Shown in pieces: positions 35,398 to 42,786 of a stretch of 64,000 bases of DNA. The notes beneath the pieces were generated by a model. That model made no database searches, was not told where the DNA came from, and worked only from the letters and a program-made list of their open reading frames with translations. The number at the start of each line of letters is the position of its first letter. Within the stretch, counting starts at the first letter, position 1. Source of the stretch: CAYOUV01 sp963790075 (GTDB lineage Bacteria; Chloroflexota; Anaerolineae; Anaerolineales; Villigracilaceae); assembly GCA_963790075.1 (NCBI GenBank), contig CAWBNG010000004.1, positions 496,001-560,000 on the forward strand, written 5' to 3'. A program made the position numbers and the translations under genes.

Positions 35398-36480
35398 TTA
35401 TTCTTCGTGCTCGTCTTCCAAGCCGGTGCTGGCCAGCCTTTCGGCTTCGTCGCGCGTGGATAACTCCTCGATGAAGTCGTCGATATCGCCATACATCACG
35501 CCGGGCAGGTTATAGGATGAAAGCCCGATGCGGTGGTCGGTGACGCGGTTCTGCGGATAGTTGTAGGTGCGGATTTTCTCCGAGCGTTCTCCCGTCCCGA
35601 CTTGCGAGCGGCGGGTTTCTTCGCGCTCGGAGCGGCGTTTCTCCTCTTCGATTTCGTACAAACGGGCGCGCATGATCGACAAGGCACGCAGTTTGTTTTG
35701 CAACTGCGAGCGCTCGTCCTGGCAGGCGACCACAATGCCGGTCGGGATGTGGGTCATCCGGATGGCGGTGGCGTTCTTCTGTACGTTCTGCCCGCCCGCC
35801 CCTGCCGACTTGAAGACGTCGATGCGCAGGTCTGAATCCGGAATATCAATGTCCACGTCCTCGACTTCCGCCAGCACGGCCACGGTGGCGGTGGAAGTGT
35901 GGATGCGGCCCGATGACTCGGTGACCGGAATGCGCTGCACGCGATGCACGCCCAACTCGTATTTCAGCTTGGAGTAGGCGCCTTTGCCTTTGATCAGGAA
36001 GATGATTTCTTTGTAGCCGCCGATGCCGATGGCGTTCTCCGACAGGATTTCGGATTTCCAGCCCTGGCGTTCGGCATAGCGCGTGTACATGCGGAACAAG
36101 TCGGCTGCGAACAGGGCCGCCTCGTCGCCGCCGGTCCCGGCGCGGATTTCGAAGATGACGTTCTTGTCGTCGCGCGGATCCTTCGGCACCAGCATCGACT
36201 TGATCTTGTTTTCGAGCTTCACGATGGTCGCATCGAGCTCTTCGATTTCGGCCTCAGCCATGGCCCGCAATTCCTCGCCCTCTTCCGAGTCGAGAATGGC
36301 ACGCGCCTCTTCGAGCTGCTTGAGCGCCTCGCGGTACTCATGAGTCCTCTCAACGATTGTCTCGAGCTCGGTGCGTTCTTTGTTGAGTTCGGCTGCACGT
36401 TGATAGTCTTCGCCAACCCGCATCAGTTCGTGGCCGAGTTCTTCGTAACGTTCTTCGATCCCAGCAAGTTTTTCGAGCAT
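35398..36480 (-). CDS. prfA: Peptide chain release factor 1
   Basis: A 360-residue RF1 that reads UAA/UAG stops. The stop-recognition tripeptide region is VHRVQRIPVTESSGRIHTS (PVT form of PxT), and the catalytic loop is SAGAGGQNVQKNATAIRMTH with GGQ. The N-terminal coiled coil (residues ~1-100) is Glu-rich. RF1, not RF2, because of the PxT motif. It is followed by the GT39/MalF fusion, an unusual neighbour; prmC, which modifies it, lies further down the operon. Confidence 0.95.
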   Translation of the reverse strand: MLEKLAGIEERYEELGHELMRVGEDYQRAAELNKERTELETIVERTHEYREALKQLEEARAILDSEEGEELRAMAEAEIEELDATIVKLENKIKSMLVPKDPRDDKNVIFEIRAGTGGDEAALFAADLFRMYTRYAERQGWKSEILSENAIGIGGYKEIIFLIKGKGAYSKLKYELGVHRVQRIPVTESSGRIHTSTATVAVLAEVEDVDIDIPDSDLRIDVFKSAGAGGQNVQKNATAIRMTHIPTGIVVACQDERSQLQNKLRALSIMRARLYEIEEEKRRSEREETRRSQVGTGERSEKIRTYNYPQNRVTDHRIGLSSYNLPGVMYGDIDDFIEELSTRDEAERLASTGLEDEHEE

Positions 36481-36506
36481 ACGTTCCCTAGGTTTCCTGT
36501 ATTCGA

Positions 36507-36539
36507 CACAAAGCGCGGCTACCAGCGCCGCGCTTTGTG
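36507..36539. terminator. 13-bp perfect stem-loop between prfA and the upstream small gene
   Basis: CACAAAGCGCGGC and GCCGCGCTTTGTG pair perfectly around TACCAGC. There is no T run on either side, so it may be an RNA-stability or processing element rather than a strong terminator. Confidence 0.55.
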
Positions 36540-36565
36540 ATTATACCATTTCGCCCTGTATTCGC

Positions 36566-36700
36566 TTAGAGTTTGACCAGTGACAACACCATCGATAACA
36601 GCAGGATGGCGGAAACGATAATGATCGCCAGGCGCATCATCTGCTGCTGGCGGCTGGCCCGGTTCTTCTTGGGCTTATTCTGCGTGGTTTTCTTGGCCAC
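36566..36700 (-). CDS. Small basic single-pass membrane protein (44 aa)
   Basis: The ORF starts at GTG 36700 and reads MAKKTTQNKPKKNRASRQQQ, then MMRLAIIIVSAILLLSMVLSLVKL. Basic N-terminus plus one hydrophobic helix, so probably tail-anchored with N-terminus inside. AGGTAAG upstream serves as ribosome site. It lies 5 bases after the receiver gene and is probably cotranscribed. It is too short for reliable family assignment. Confidence 0.6.
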   Translation of the reverse strand: MAKKTTQNKPKKNRASRQQQMMRLAIIIVSAILLLSMVLSLVKL

Positions 36701-36705
36701 TTTTC

Positions 36706-37092
36706 TTACCTCTCTTTCTCGCGTCGTCGAATGGCTTCCGCCATGACGCGTTCTAATTCCTCAATCGTAACCGGTTTGGTGACGTACCCGTCTGCGCCGA
36801 GGGCCAGAGCCTGGTCGACGGTCACATCAGCGGCCTCGGACGAGAGCATGATGACCGGGATATTCTTCGATTCGGTCCTTTGCCGCAGGAATTCAAGCAA
36901 ATCCAGCCCGGTCACCTCTGGCATATTGATATCCAGGATGAACAGGTCCGGACGTTCGCCTCCGAGAATGGCTTTGGCGGCGGAACGGGCGTTGAAAAAG
37001 GAAGAGGTCTCGCAATCCAGTAATTTAAGCATTAATTGGATCGCCTGGCTCATTTCCTCGTCGTCGTCCACAATCCAGATTTTTTTTACCAT
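36706..37092 (-). CDS. Receiver-domain response regulator
   Basis: A 128-residue single receiver domain: acidic DDDEE near the N-terminus, phospho-acceptor in FILDINMPEVTG (D54), conserved Lys in YVTKPVTIEEL. No output domain. It is cotranscribed between uvrC and prfA genes, a position with no kinase nearby. The giant kinase at 1.1 kb or another kinase could phosphorylate it (inference only). Confidence 0.9.
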   Translation of the reverse strand: MVKKIWIVDDDEEMSQAIQLMLKLLDCETSSFFNARSAAKAILGGERPDLFILDINMPEVTGLDLLEFLRQRTESKNIPVIMLSSEAADVTVDQALALGADGYVTKPVTIEELERVMAEAIRRREKER

Positions 37093-37105
37093 TTGGTTCC
37101 AATTC

Positions 37106-38974
37106 TTATCCCAGCTGGGCCTTGAGGCTCTCTGCTACAGTCCGGGTAATTCCGGGTACGGACGTTAATTCTTCAAAGGATGCTGACCTAATCATATCTA
37201 CAGAACCGAAATGTTTCAAGAGGTTTTTTCGACGCGTTGGTCCTATGCCGGGGATCGAGTCCAGGATGGAAGCCATGCCCTGCTTGCTGCGTCGCTTGCG
37301 GTGGGCAGTGATGGCAAAGCGATGCGCCTCGTCGCGGATGCGTTGCACCAGATAGAATCCCTGCGAGTGACTCGGCAGCCGCAAGGGTTGGGACCTGCGC
37401 GGGAAGAAGATCTCCTCCTGTTGTTTGGCCAACCCGACGACAGGCACTTTGCCGAACAAGTTGAACTGTTCCAGGACGGCGACTGCGCGGCTCAACTGAC
37501 CTTTTCCGCCATCGACGATGATCAAATCCGGTAAAAAGCCGAAGGACGGATCAGGCTTAGCCCCGGGCTGGCCGGCCATTTCCTGGGCTGCCTGCCAGCG
37601 TCTGAAGCGCCGTGTCAGTGCTTCCTGCATGCTGGCGAAATCGTCCGGAGCGCCGATCACCGAGGCGATGTTGAAGCGCCGGTAGAGCTTCTTATCCGGT
37701 ACGCCCCGGGTGAAGACCACCATCGAGCCGACGATGGCCGTTCCCTGCGTGTTGGAGATGTCGTAGCATTCGATGCGGTTGGGCGGTTCCGGCAGTTCCA
37801 GCGCCTGCTGCAGCTCGGCCAGTGCCTGTTCCTGCTTGTGGGCGTCCGCTTCCCATTGCGCGCGTAAGGCTTGCAGCGTCTCAGCGGCGTTCTCGGCCGC
37901 CATCTCGATCAGATCGTGAGATTGGCCTCTGCGCGGAACCTTGATCTCGACCTTGTCCCCGCTGCGGCGCGAACGCAGCCACTGCTGGATGATCTGGGCC
38001 TCTTCGATTTGCTGCGGCAGCAGCACCTGCCGGGGAACGCTGGCTGATTCGGTGTAGAACTGCTTGATGAACTCGCCCATCACCTCGGCATCCAGGGTAT
38101 CCTCGGTGCCTTCCAGGATGAAGTATTCGCGGCCGATCAATTTGCCGCCGCGGATGAAGAAGACCTGCACGCAGGCTTCGCCGTCCGCGCGCGCCATAGC
38201 CAATACGTCCGAATCGAGGTAATCCGAGGCGAAGACGATCTTCTGGCGTTCGATGATGGCCTGCAGGGCTTTGAGCTGGTCGCGCAGGGCAGCGGCCTTC
38301 TCGAAGCGCAGTTCCTCGGCAGCTTTGTTCATCCCCGCTTCCAGTCGGGCCAGGATGCCCTCCGTGCGCCCGTTGAGGAATTCCATCAGGTCAGAGATCA
38401 TCTGGCGGTAGCCGGCCTGGTCGATGGCGCCGATGCATGGGGCTGTACACAGCTTGATGTCGTAGTACAGACAGGCGCGCTTGTCCTGGCCGCTGATTTC
38501 GCGGTCGCAGGTCAGGTAGGGGAAGATGCGGCGCAGCACGTCCAGCGTCTGGTAGACGGCCCAGGCCGAGGTATACGGCCCAAAGTAGCGCGAGCCGTCG
38601 TCCTGCATCTGGCGCGTGACGGTCACCTTGGGATACTGCTCGGCCCAGTGGACTTTGATGTAGGGATAGCGCTTGTCGTCCTTCAGCCGGACGTTGAATT
38701 TCGGCCGGTGGCGCTTGATCAGGTTCATTTCCAGGATCAGCGCCTCGAGCTCCGAACCGACCACGATCCATTCGATATCCGCGATTTCATGCACCAGGCG
38801 GCGCGTTTTGGCGTCCTGTTGGGCGCTGCTGTGGAAATAGGAGCGCACCCGGTTCTTTAAATTGACCGCCTTGCCGACGTAAATGATCTTGCCGTCGGCG
38901 TTCTTCATCAGATAGCAGCCGGGTTTGGTTGGCAGGGTATCGAGAATACCCTGCAAGCTCTCCGAGACTTCCAT
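37106..38974 (-). CDS. uvrC: UvrABC system protein C
   Basis: A 622-residue nucleotide-excision-repair endonuclease making the 3' and 5' incisions. The N-terminal GIY-YIG nuclease (GCYLMKNADGKIIYVGKAVNLKNRVRSYF region), a UVR motif (EELRFEKAAALRDQLKAL), the RNase H-like domain (IECYDISNTQGTA; IIVDGGKGQLS) and a C-terminal helix-hairpin-helix pair (SIPGIGPTRRKNLLKHFGS; LTSVPGITRTVAESL) are all present. First gene of the uvrC-prfA-prmC-tsaC run. Confidence 0.96.
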   Translation of the reverse strand: MEVSESLQGILDTLPTKPGCYLMKNADGKIIYVGKAVNLKNRVRSYFHSSAQQDAKTRRLVHEIADIEWIVVGSELEALILEMNLIKRHRPKFNVRLKDDKRYPYIKVHWAEQYPKVTVTRQMQDDGSRYFGPYTSAWAVYQTLDVLRRIFPYLTCDREISGQDKRACLYYDIKLCTAPCIGAIDQAGYRQMISDLMEFLNGRTEGILARLEAGMNKAAEELRFEKAAALRDQLKALQAIIERQKIVFASDYLDSDVLAMARADGEACVQVFFIRGGKLIGREYFILEGTEDTLDAEVMGEFIKQFYTESASVPRQVLLPQQIEEAQIIQQWLRSRRSGDKVEIKVPRRGQSHDLIEMAAENAAETLQALRAQWEADAHKQEQALAELQQALELPEPPNRIECYDISNTQGTAIVGSMVVFTRGVPDKKLYRRFNIASVIGAPDDFASMQEALTRRFRRWQAAQEMAGQPGAKPDPSFGFLPDLIIVDGGKGQLSRAVAVLEQFNLFGKVPVVGLAKQQEEIFFPRRSQPLRLPSHSQGFYLVQRIRDEAHRFAITAHRKRRSKQGMASILDSIPGIGPTRRKNLLKHFGSVDMIRSASFEELTSVPGITRTVAESLKAQLG

Positions 38975-39034
38975 GCCCTGAATTCTAACACGGGAATGAT
39001 GGCCGATACCTGCCGTCGAATTTGGAACTGCTTA

Positions 39035-39064
39035 TTGAATTATCCCTATCAGATATGCTATAAA
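39035..39064 (+). promoter_or_regulatory. Probable promoter of the Yip1 gene
   Basis: TTGAAT (39035-39040), 18-base spacer, TATAAA (39059-39064), then AAGGAGG ahead of the ATG at 39094. Confidence 0.55.
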
Positions 39065-39093
39065 GGAGCATACGAATCCATAAGGAGGTAGCA

Positions 39094-39810
39094 ATGTCAC
39101 AAGAAATGCAATCTTTTGAGCCTGCTCCGTCCGGGACCTCGATGTCGGTCTTCCAGACCTGGATCATGGCTGTCACCAAACCCAATCCGGAGACCTATGC
39201 CAAAATCGCCAACGATCCGGGTGCCAGCCCCGGCAAGGCTTATCTGTGGGTCTTCATAGCAGCCTTGCTCAGCTCGCTCATGACCACGATCGTTCAGTCA
39301 GCTTCCATCCGGCGCATCCTGGAACAAAGCGGGATGGGCGGGAACAGTGGGATTGGGGTTGGACTGACCACCATGATCTGCGGCGTCCCGGTGGGGGCGG
39401 TTTTGATGGTGGTCTTCTTTGCAATTGGAGTGGCGTTGATCCAAATGGTGGCGCGCATGTTCAAGGGCACCGGCACCTATAATCAATTGCTGTACGCCTC
39501 GAGCGCCATCTACGTGCCCTTCGCGGTGCTAACCGCTTTGATCTCGCTTCTTGCACTGATCCCGTTCGTTGGGTTCTGCTTTGGGATCATTGCCTTTTTG
39601 GCCGCGATCTATGCCCTGGTGCTGTACGTCATGGCGGTCAAAGGCGTCAACGCTTTCGGCTGGGGTGCAGCCATCGGTGCGGCAATTTTACCGGGTTTGG
39701 TGATCTTCCTGCTGGTGTTCTGCTGTGTGCTGGTTGCCATCTTTGCGCTTGGGCCAACGATCGGCAACGTCTTCAGCGGCATCAACCAGAGCCTGGGCGG
39801 GTACTATTAG
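39094..39810 (+). CDS. Yip1-domain membrane protein
   Basis: A 238-residue protein with a short polar N-terminus, a MAVTKPNPETYAKIANDPG segment and five hydrophobic helices typical of Yip1 proteins (AYLWVFIAALLSSLMTT; ALIQMVARMFKGTGTYNQLLYASS). The last residues, IGNVFSGINQSLGGYY, are nearly identical to the tail of the following DUF4190 protein although the rest is unrelated. AAGGAGG is the ribosome site. Function unknown. Confidence 0.85.
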   Translation: MSQEMQSFEPAPSGTSMSVFQTWIMAVTKPNPETYAKIANDPGASPGKAYLWVFIAALLSSLMTTIVQSASIRRILEQSGMGGNSGIGVGLTTMICGVPVGAVLMVVFFAIGVALIQMVARMFKGTGTYNQLLYASSAIYVPFAVLTALISLLALIPFVGFCFGIIAFLAAIYALVLYVMAVKGVNAFGWGAAIGAAILPGLVIFLLVFCCVLVAIFALGPTIGNVFSGINQSLGGYY

Positions 39811-39894
39811 AATAAACTTGCTCCGGGAAGTCCAGGGGTTGTTTTCGACCCCGTCTTGTATTAGGTATCGATAAATCTTAATGAGGAGCCCGAT

Positions 39895-40239
39895 ATGTCT
39901 CAAAACTTTCCACCCGTTTCCCCTGCTCCCGCTTCCGGTCCGGCGCCTACAGCGCCCAGTGGAGGCAAAGGCCTGGCAATTGCTTCCCTGGTGCTGGGGA
40001 TCATCAACTTGTGCTCCTGGATCATCCCGCTGTGTGGTGGACCGCTCTCGATCATCGGGATCGTGCTAGGCGTGCTGGGCCTGAAGTCAGCTGGCCGCAA
40101 CCTGGCAATCGCGGGGCTGATCCTGTCTGGTCTGGCGCTGCTGCTGGTGATCATCAATGCTCTGGCCGGCGTATTCCTCGGACCGCAAATCGGAAATATT
40201 TTCAGCACCATCAACCAGAGCCTGGGTGGCAGCTATTAA
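39895..40239 (+). CDS. DUF4190-type membrane protein sharing the Yip1 protein's C-terminal tail
   Basis: A 114-residue protein: Pro/Ala-rich N-terminus, GLAIASLVLGIINLCSWIIP and a second hydrophobic pair, GRNLAIAGLILSGLALLLVI, with a GGPLSIIGIVLGVLGLKSA loop. It ends IGNIFSTINQSLGGSY, matching the tail of the Yip1 protein. AATGAGGAG precedes the ATG. It belongs to a run of three small membrane protein genes and is followed by a terminator. Confidence 0.82.
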   Translation: MSQNFPPVSPAPASGPAPTAPSGGKGLAIASLVLGIINLCSWIIPLCGGPLSIIGIVLGVLGLKSAGRNLAIAGLILSGLALLLVIINALAGVFLGPQIGNIFSTINQSLGGSY

Positions 40240-40262
40240 TCCCTAGCCTGGGTCGAACTCGT

Positions 40263-40296
40263 GTGAGGCCTCCGGCAAGCACCGGAGGCCTCTTGT
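40263..40296 (+). terminator. Intrinsic terminator after the DUF4190 gene
   Basis: GAGGCCTCCGG and CCGGAGGCCTC form an 11-bp stem with a 6-base loop, followed by TTGTTG. The stem sequence is the same as in the thiamine-operon terminator at 14939. Confidence 0.75.
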
Positions 40297-40347
40297 TGAT
40301 TGGATTTTTAAGCGCATTTATGATACAAGGGATGCCAGTGAGAACCT

Positions 40348-40668
40348 ATGCCTGAAGAAGCAAACCCAAATTCATTCCCGCCAACTCCCGCCTCCAGGCG
40401 GGTCGACCAGAAAGGCTTTGCCCTGGCGGCCTTCCTGCTGGGTATGCTCAACCTGTTCCTGTGGGTGACGCCTTTCTGCGGCGCCCCTTTCTCGATCATC
40501 GGCTTGCTGGTCGGCGTGGTCGGGATGCGCTCCTCGCGCCGCTGGCTGGCGATTTCGGGCATGATCCTGTCCGGCGTGGGGCTGCTGCTGACCATCTTCT
40601 TCATGCTGGCCGGGTCGATCCTCAATCCGGGCAGTTTTGACGTCTACAGCGTGCTGCGCGGGTCTTGA
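40348..40668 (+). CDS. DUF4190-type small membrane protein
   Basis: A 106-residue relative of the preceding protein: GFALAAFLLGMLNLFLWVTPF, FSIIGLLVGVVGMRSSRRWLAISGM and ILSGVGLLLTIFFMLAG. Its C-terminus (NPGSFDVYSVLRGS) does not carry the INQSLGG tail. Follows a terminator, so it probably has its own promoter, which I could not define. Confidence 0.8.
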   Translation: MPEEANPNSFPPTPASRRVDQKGFALAAFLLGMLNLFLWVTPFCGAPFSIIGLLVGVVGMRSSRRWLAISGMILSGVGLLLTIFFMLAGSILNPGSFDVYSVLRGS

Positions 40669-40740
40669 GACCGCGGTAGAATCCTGACAAGTGAAAACAC
40701 TGTCAGGAAAATACCTTCAGCTTGTGCTAAGGAGTGAGGT

Positions 40741-41259
40741 TTGGAAGAAGAGCTTGAAATCGAACTTGGGCGTCTGCTGCGCCAAAAGGGACTGAAACTG
40801 GCGGTGGCCGAATCATGCACCGGCGGCCTGGTGGCCGACCGCCTGACGGATGTGCCCGGCTCATCGGGATACTTCCTGGGCGGTTTCGTGGCTTACGCCT
40901 ACGAGGCCAAGGTCGCCAGCCTGGGCGTCTCGTGGGACACGCTGCAGGCTTACGGTGCGGTCAGCCGTGAGACGGTCCTGGAGATGGCGCAGGGTGCCCG
41001 CAAAGCCCTGGGCGCGGACCTGGGCGTCGCGGTCAGCGGGATTGCCGGTCCGGGCGGCGGGCTGCCGCACAAACCGGTCGGCACGACCTGGATCGGCCTG
41101 GTGGCAGCCGACGGCGCTTGGGCGCGCGTCTTTTGCTGGGACGGCGACCGGCGTCAGAACAAGCTGGAATCATCCCAGGCGGTTTTGCAGCTGGTATGTG
41201 ATTATTTGCAGGGTGTGAGCCCGTTGGAGCTGGATGCCCGCCCGGAGAGTGCCCGATGA
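40741..41259 (+). CDS. pncC: Nicotinamide-nucleotide amidohydrolase (CinA C-terminal type)
   Basis: A 172-residue stand-alone CinA C-terminal domain. AVAESCTGGLVADRLTDVPGSS contains the active-site Ser, followed by YFLGGFVAYAYEAK, GAVSRETVLEMAQGAR and the AVSGIAGPGGG motif. It deamidates NMN to nicotinate mononucleotide, recycling pyridine nucleotides. The start is TTG 40741 with AAGGAGTGAGG upstream. Its stop overlaps the start of the next gene (ATGA). Confidence 0.9.
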   Translation: MEEELEIELGRLLRQKGLKLAVAESCTGGLVADRLTDVPGSSGYFLGGFVAYAYEAKVASLGVSWDTLQAYGAVSRETVLEMAQGARKALGADLGVAVSGIAGPGGGLPHKPVGTTWIGLVAADGAWARVFCWDGDRRQNKLESSQAVLQLVCDYLQGVSPLELDARPESAR

Positions 41260-41489
41260 CTGAGATCGAGGTTACTGCCCGTTTTGCCCCCAGTGGGGAG
41301 GTGACGGTGCTGCGCTTCGTGCACGGCAATCGCACGGTGGAAGTATCCGACAGCGGGCGCCAGTGGCGCGACCAGGCCGGCCTGCATGTGCTGGTCATGT
41401 CTGGTAATCAGGTCTACGAGCTGGTCTTCGATCCGCAAGCCGGAAGTTGGAGTTTGCGCGAGCGCCCGCACCTGCCCAGGACGGTCTGA
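41256..41489 (+). CDS. Hypothetical protein (77 aa), coupled to pncC
   Basis: A small protein without a hydrophobic helix, mostly beta-strand-like (MTEIEVTARFAPSGEVTVLR; HVLVMSGNQVYELVFDPQAG). No family recognised. Its ATG overlaps the pncC stop (ATGA), indicating translational coupling, and a terminator follows. Confidence 0.65.
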   Translation: MTEIEVTARFAPSGEVTVLRFVHGNRTVEVSDSGRQWRDQAGLHVLVMSGNQVYELVFDPQAGSWSLRERPHLPRTV

Positions 41490-41494
41490 TCAAA

Positions 41495-41523
41495 AAGCCC
41501 GGATTTCCCGGGCTTATTTTTTT
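41495..41523. terminator. Terminator shared by the pncC operon and the SbcD-like gene
   Basis: AAGCCCGG and CCGGGCTT pair around GATTTC-type loop bases; a run of seven T follows on plus and AAAAA precedes, so it can work in both directions. Confidence 0.8.
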
Positions 41524-42784
41524 ATTCTTCAGATTCTGCATCGCCGGCGATGATCTCGCGCGCCAGCTTTTCAAGGTCCGGCAGCTCGTCGGGTTCGGTG
41601 TGGACCGCGCGCCAGTACTGGTCCAGCAGGTCAAGCGGAGAAAGGCTGCTGACCGTCTGGTCGGCGGGCAGGCGGATGCGGGCTTCAACCTGCGGGCGCT
41701 TGATCAGGTGGAATTCGAAGGCGCCCTCAGCCTGGGCGCGCAGGGCCGGTTCGTCGATCAGGGTCTCCCAGTCGCGCGGGTATTCCACGATCAGGCGTAC
41801 GATTGCCCCTTCCATCTGCTTGGCAGACGGAAGCGCCTTGATCAGCGCCTCGCTCACATTCTCGGGCGAGGTCAGTTCCAGGTGCCGGTCGATGAAGGGC
41901 CGGATGTGCTTCAGTTCGCGCCATGCGACCTTTGTTTCGCCGCGTTCGACCTCAGCGATGATGAAGTACTTCTTGTTGCCCGCTTCGCCGAAATCGACGC
42001 GCTCGATCGAGCCGGGGTAGATCACCGGCGGGTGGCCGGCGGGCGTTTCGTCCTTGGGGTCGGGTCCGGGCCCGTTCAGGTTCTGCGGCTTGTGGATGTG
42101 GCCCAGCGCGACGTAGTCCAGCCGCGGGTCCTTGACCAGCGAGCCCGGCAGCACCAGGTCATTACCCAGCATCACCGTCCGCTCGGCGCCGAAGCTGGCG
42201 CCCTGCACCGAAGCGTGGGCGGTCAGGATGATTGGCAGCGCCGGGTCGGCCCCTTCCAGCCACTCCGCGACCAGCTCGCTCAGGCGGATTTCCATCTCCT
42301 GGTAAACCTGCGATGGGTCGAGATCGCTGGTGTCGATGGCGGCCATCAGTCCGGAACGCGAGACCCACGGCAGGGCGATGACCTGCGCTGGCAGGCCCAG
42401 CTCGTCGGCCGAGAGGAATTGCGGACTGGCCAGCACGCGCACGTGCGGCACCTGCAGCGTGTCGAACTCCTGGATGGCGTGCGCGCGTCCGGCGGCGGGG
42501 GACAGGTCGTGATTGCCGACCAGCAGCAGGGTCGGGATGCCCGCTTCGGACAGGCGCATGATGCGACGGCCCCATTCGCGTTGGAAGGTCGGGGAGGGGG
42601 CGCGGTCTTTGTAGGCGTCCCCCGCGAAGAGCACTAGGTCGACTTTTTCATCTATCGCTGTGTTGACGATCTCGTCCAGTGATTGGAGGAAGTCAAGCAC
42701 GCGCAGCGGTAGCCCGCTTTCGGGGTCGTGACGGCCATAGTTGGCCATGTCGATGTGGGCATCGGCGAAGTGTAATAGTTTCAT
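41522..42784 (-). CDS. DNA repair exonuclease, SbcD/Mre11-like metallophosphoesterase
   Basis: A 420-residue calcineurin-type phosphoesterase. Metal motifs in order: FADAHIDM (D/H at 8 and 10), LFAGDAYKDRA, LLVGNHDLS, LTAHASV and LGHIHKPQ. The C-terminal 100 residues (YFIIAEVERGETKV onward) form a capping domain as in Mre11/SbcD. ATG 42784 is 2 bases after the C39-peptidase gene stop; the longer in-frame ORF upstream is shadow. No sbcC gene is visible in this window. Confidence 0.88.
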   Translation of the reverse strand: MKLLHFADAHIDMANYGRHDPESGLPLRVLDFLQSLDEIVNTAIDEKVDLVLFAGDAYKDRAPSPTFQREWGRRIMRLSEAGIPTLLLVGNHDLSPAAGRAHAIQEFDTLQVPHVRVLASPQFLSADELGLPAQVIALPWVSRSGLMAAIDTSDLDPSQVYQEMEIRLSELVAEWLEGADPALPIILTAHASVQGASFGAERTVMLGNDLVLPGSLVKDPRLDYVALGHIHKPQNLNGPGPDPKDETPAGHPPVIYPGSIERVDFGEAGNKKYFIIAEVERGETKVAWRELKHIRPFIDRHLELTSPENVSEALIKALPSAKQMEGAIVRLIVEYPRDWETLIDEPALRAQAEGAFEFHLIKRPQVEARIRLPADQTVSSLSPLDLLDQYWRAVHTEPDELPDLEKLAREIIAGDAESEE

Positions 42785-42786
42785 AA

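Noticed and set aside
41447..42637. Long plus-strand ORF opposite the SbcD-like gene
   Set aside because: Antisense shadow in GC-rich coding DNA; no recognisable domains, while the minus frame has all phosphoesterase motifs.
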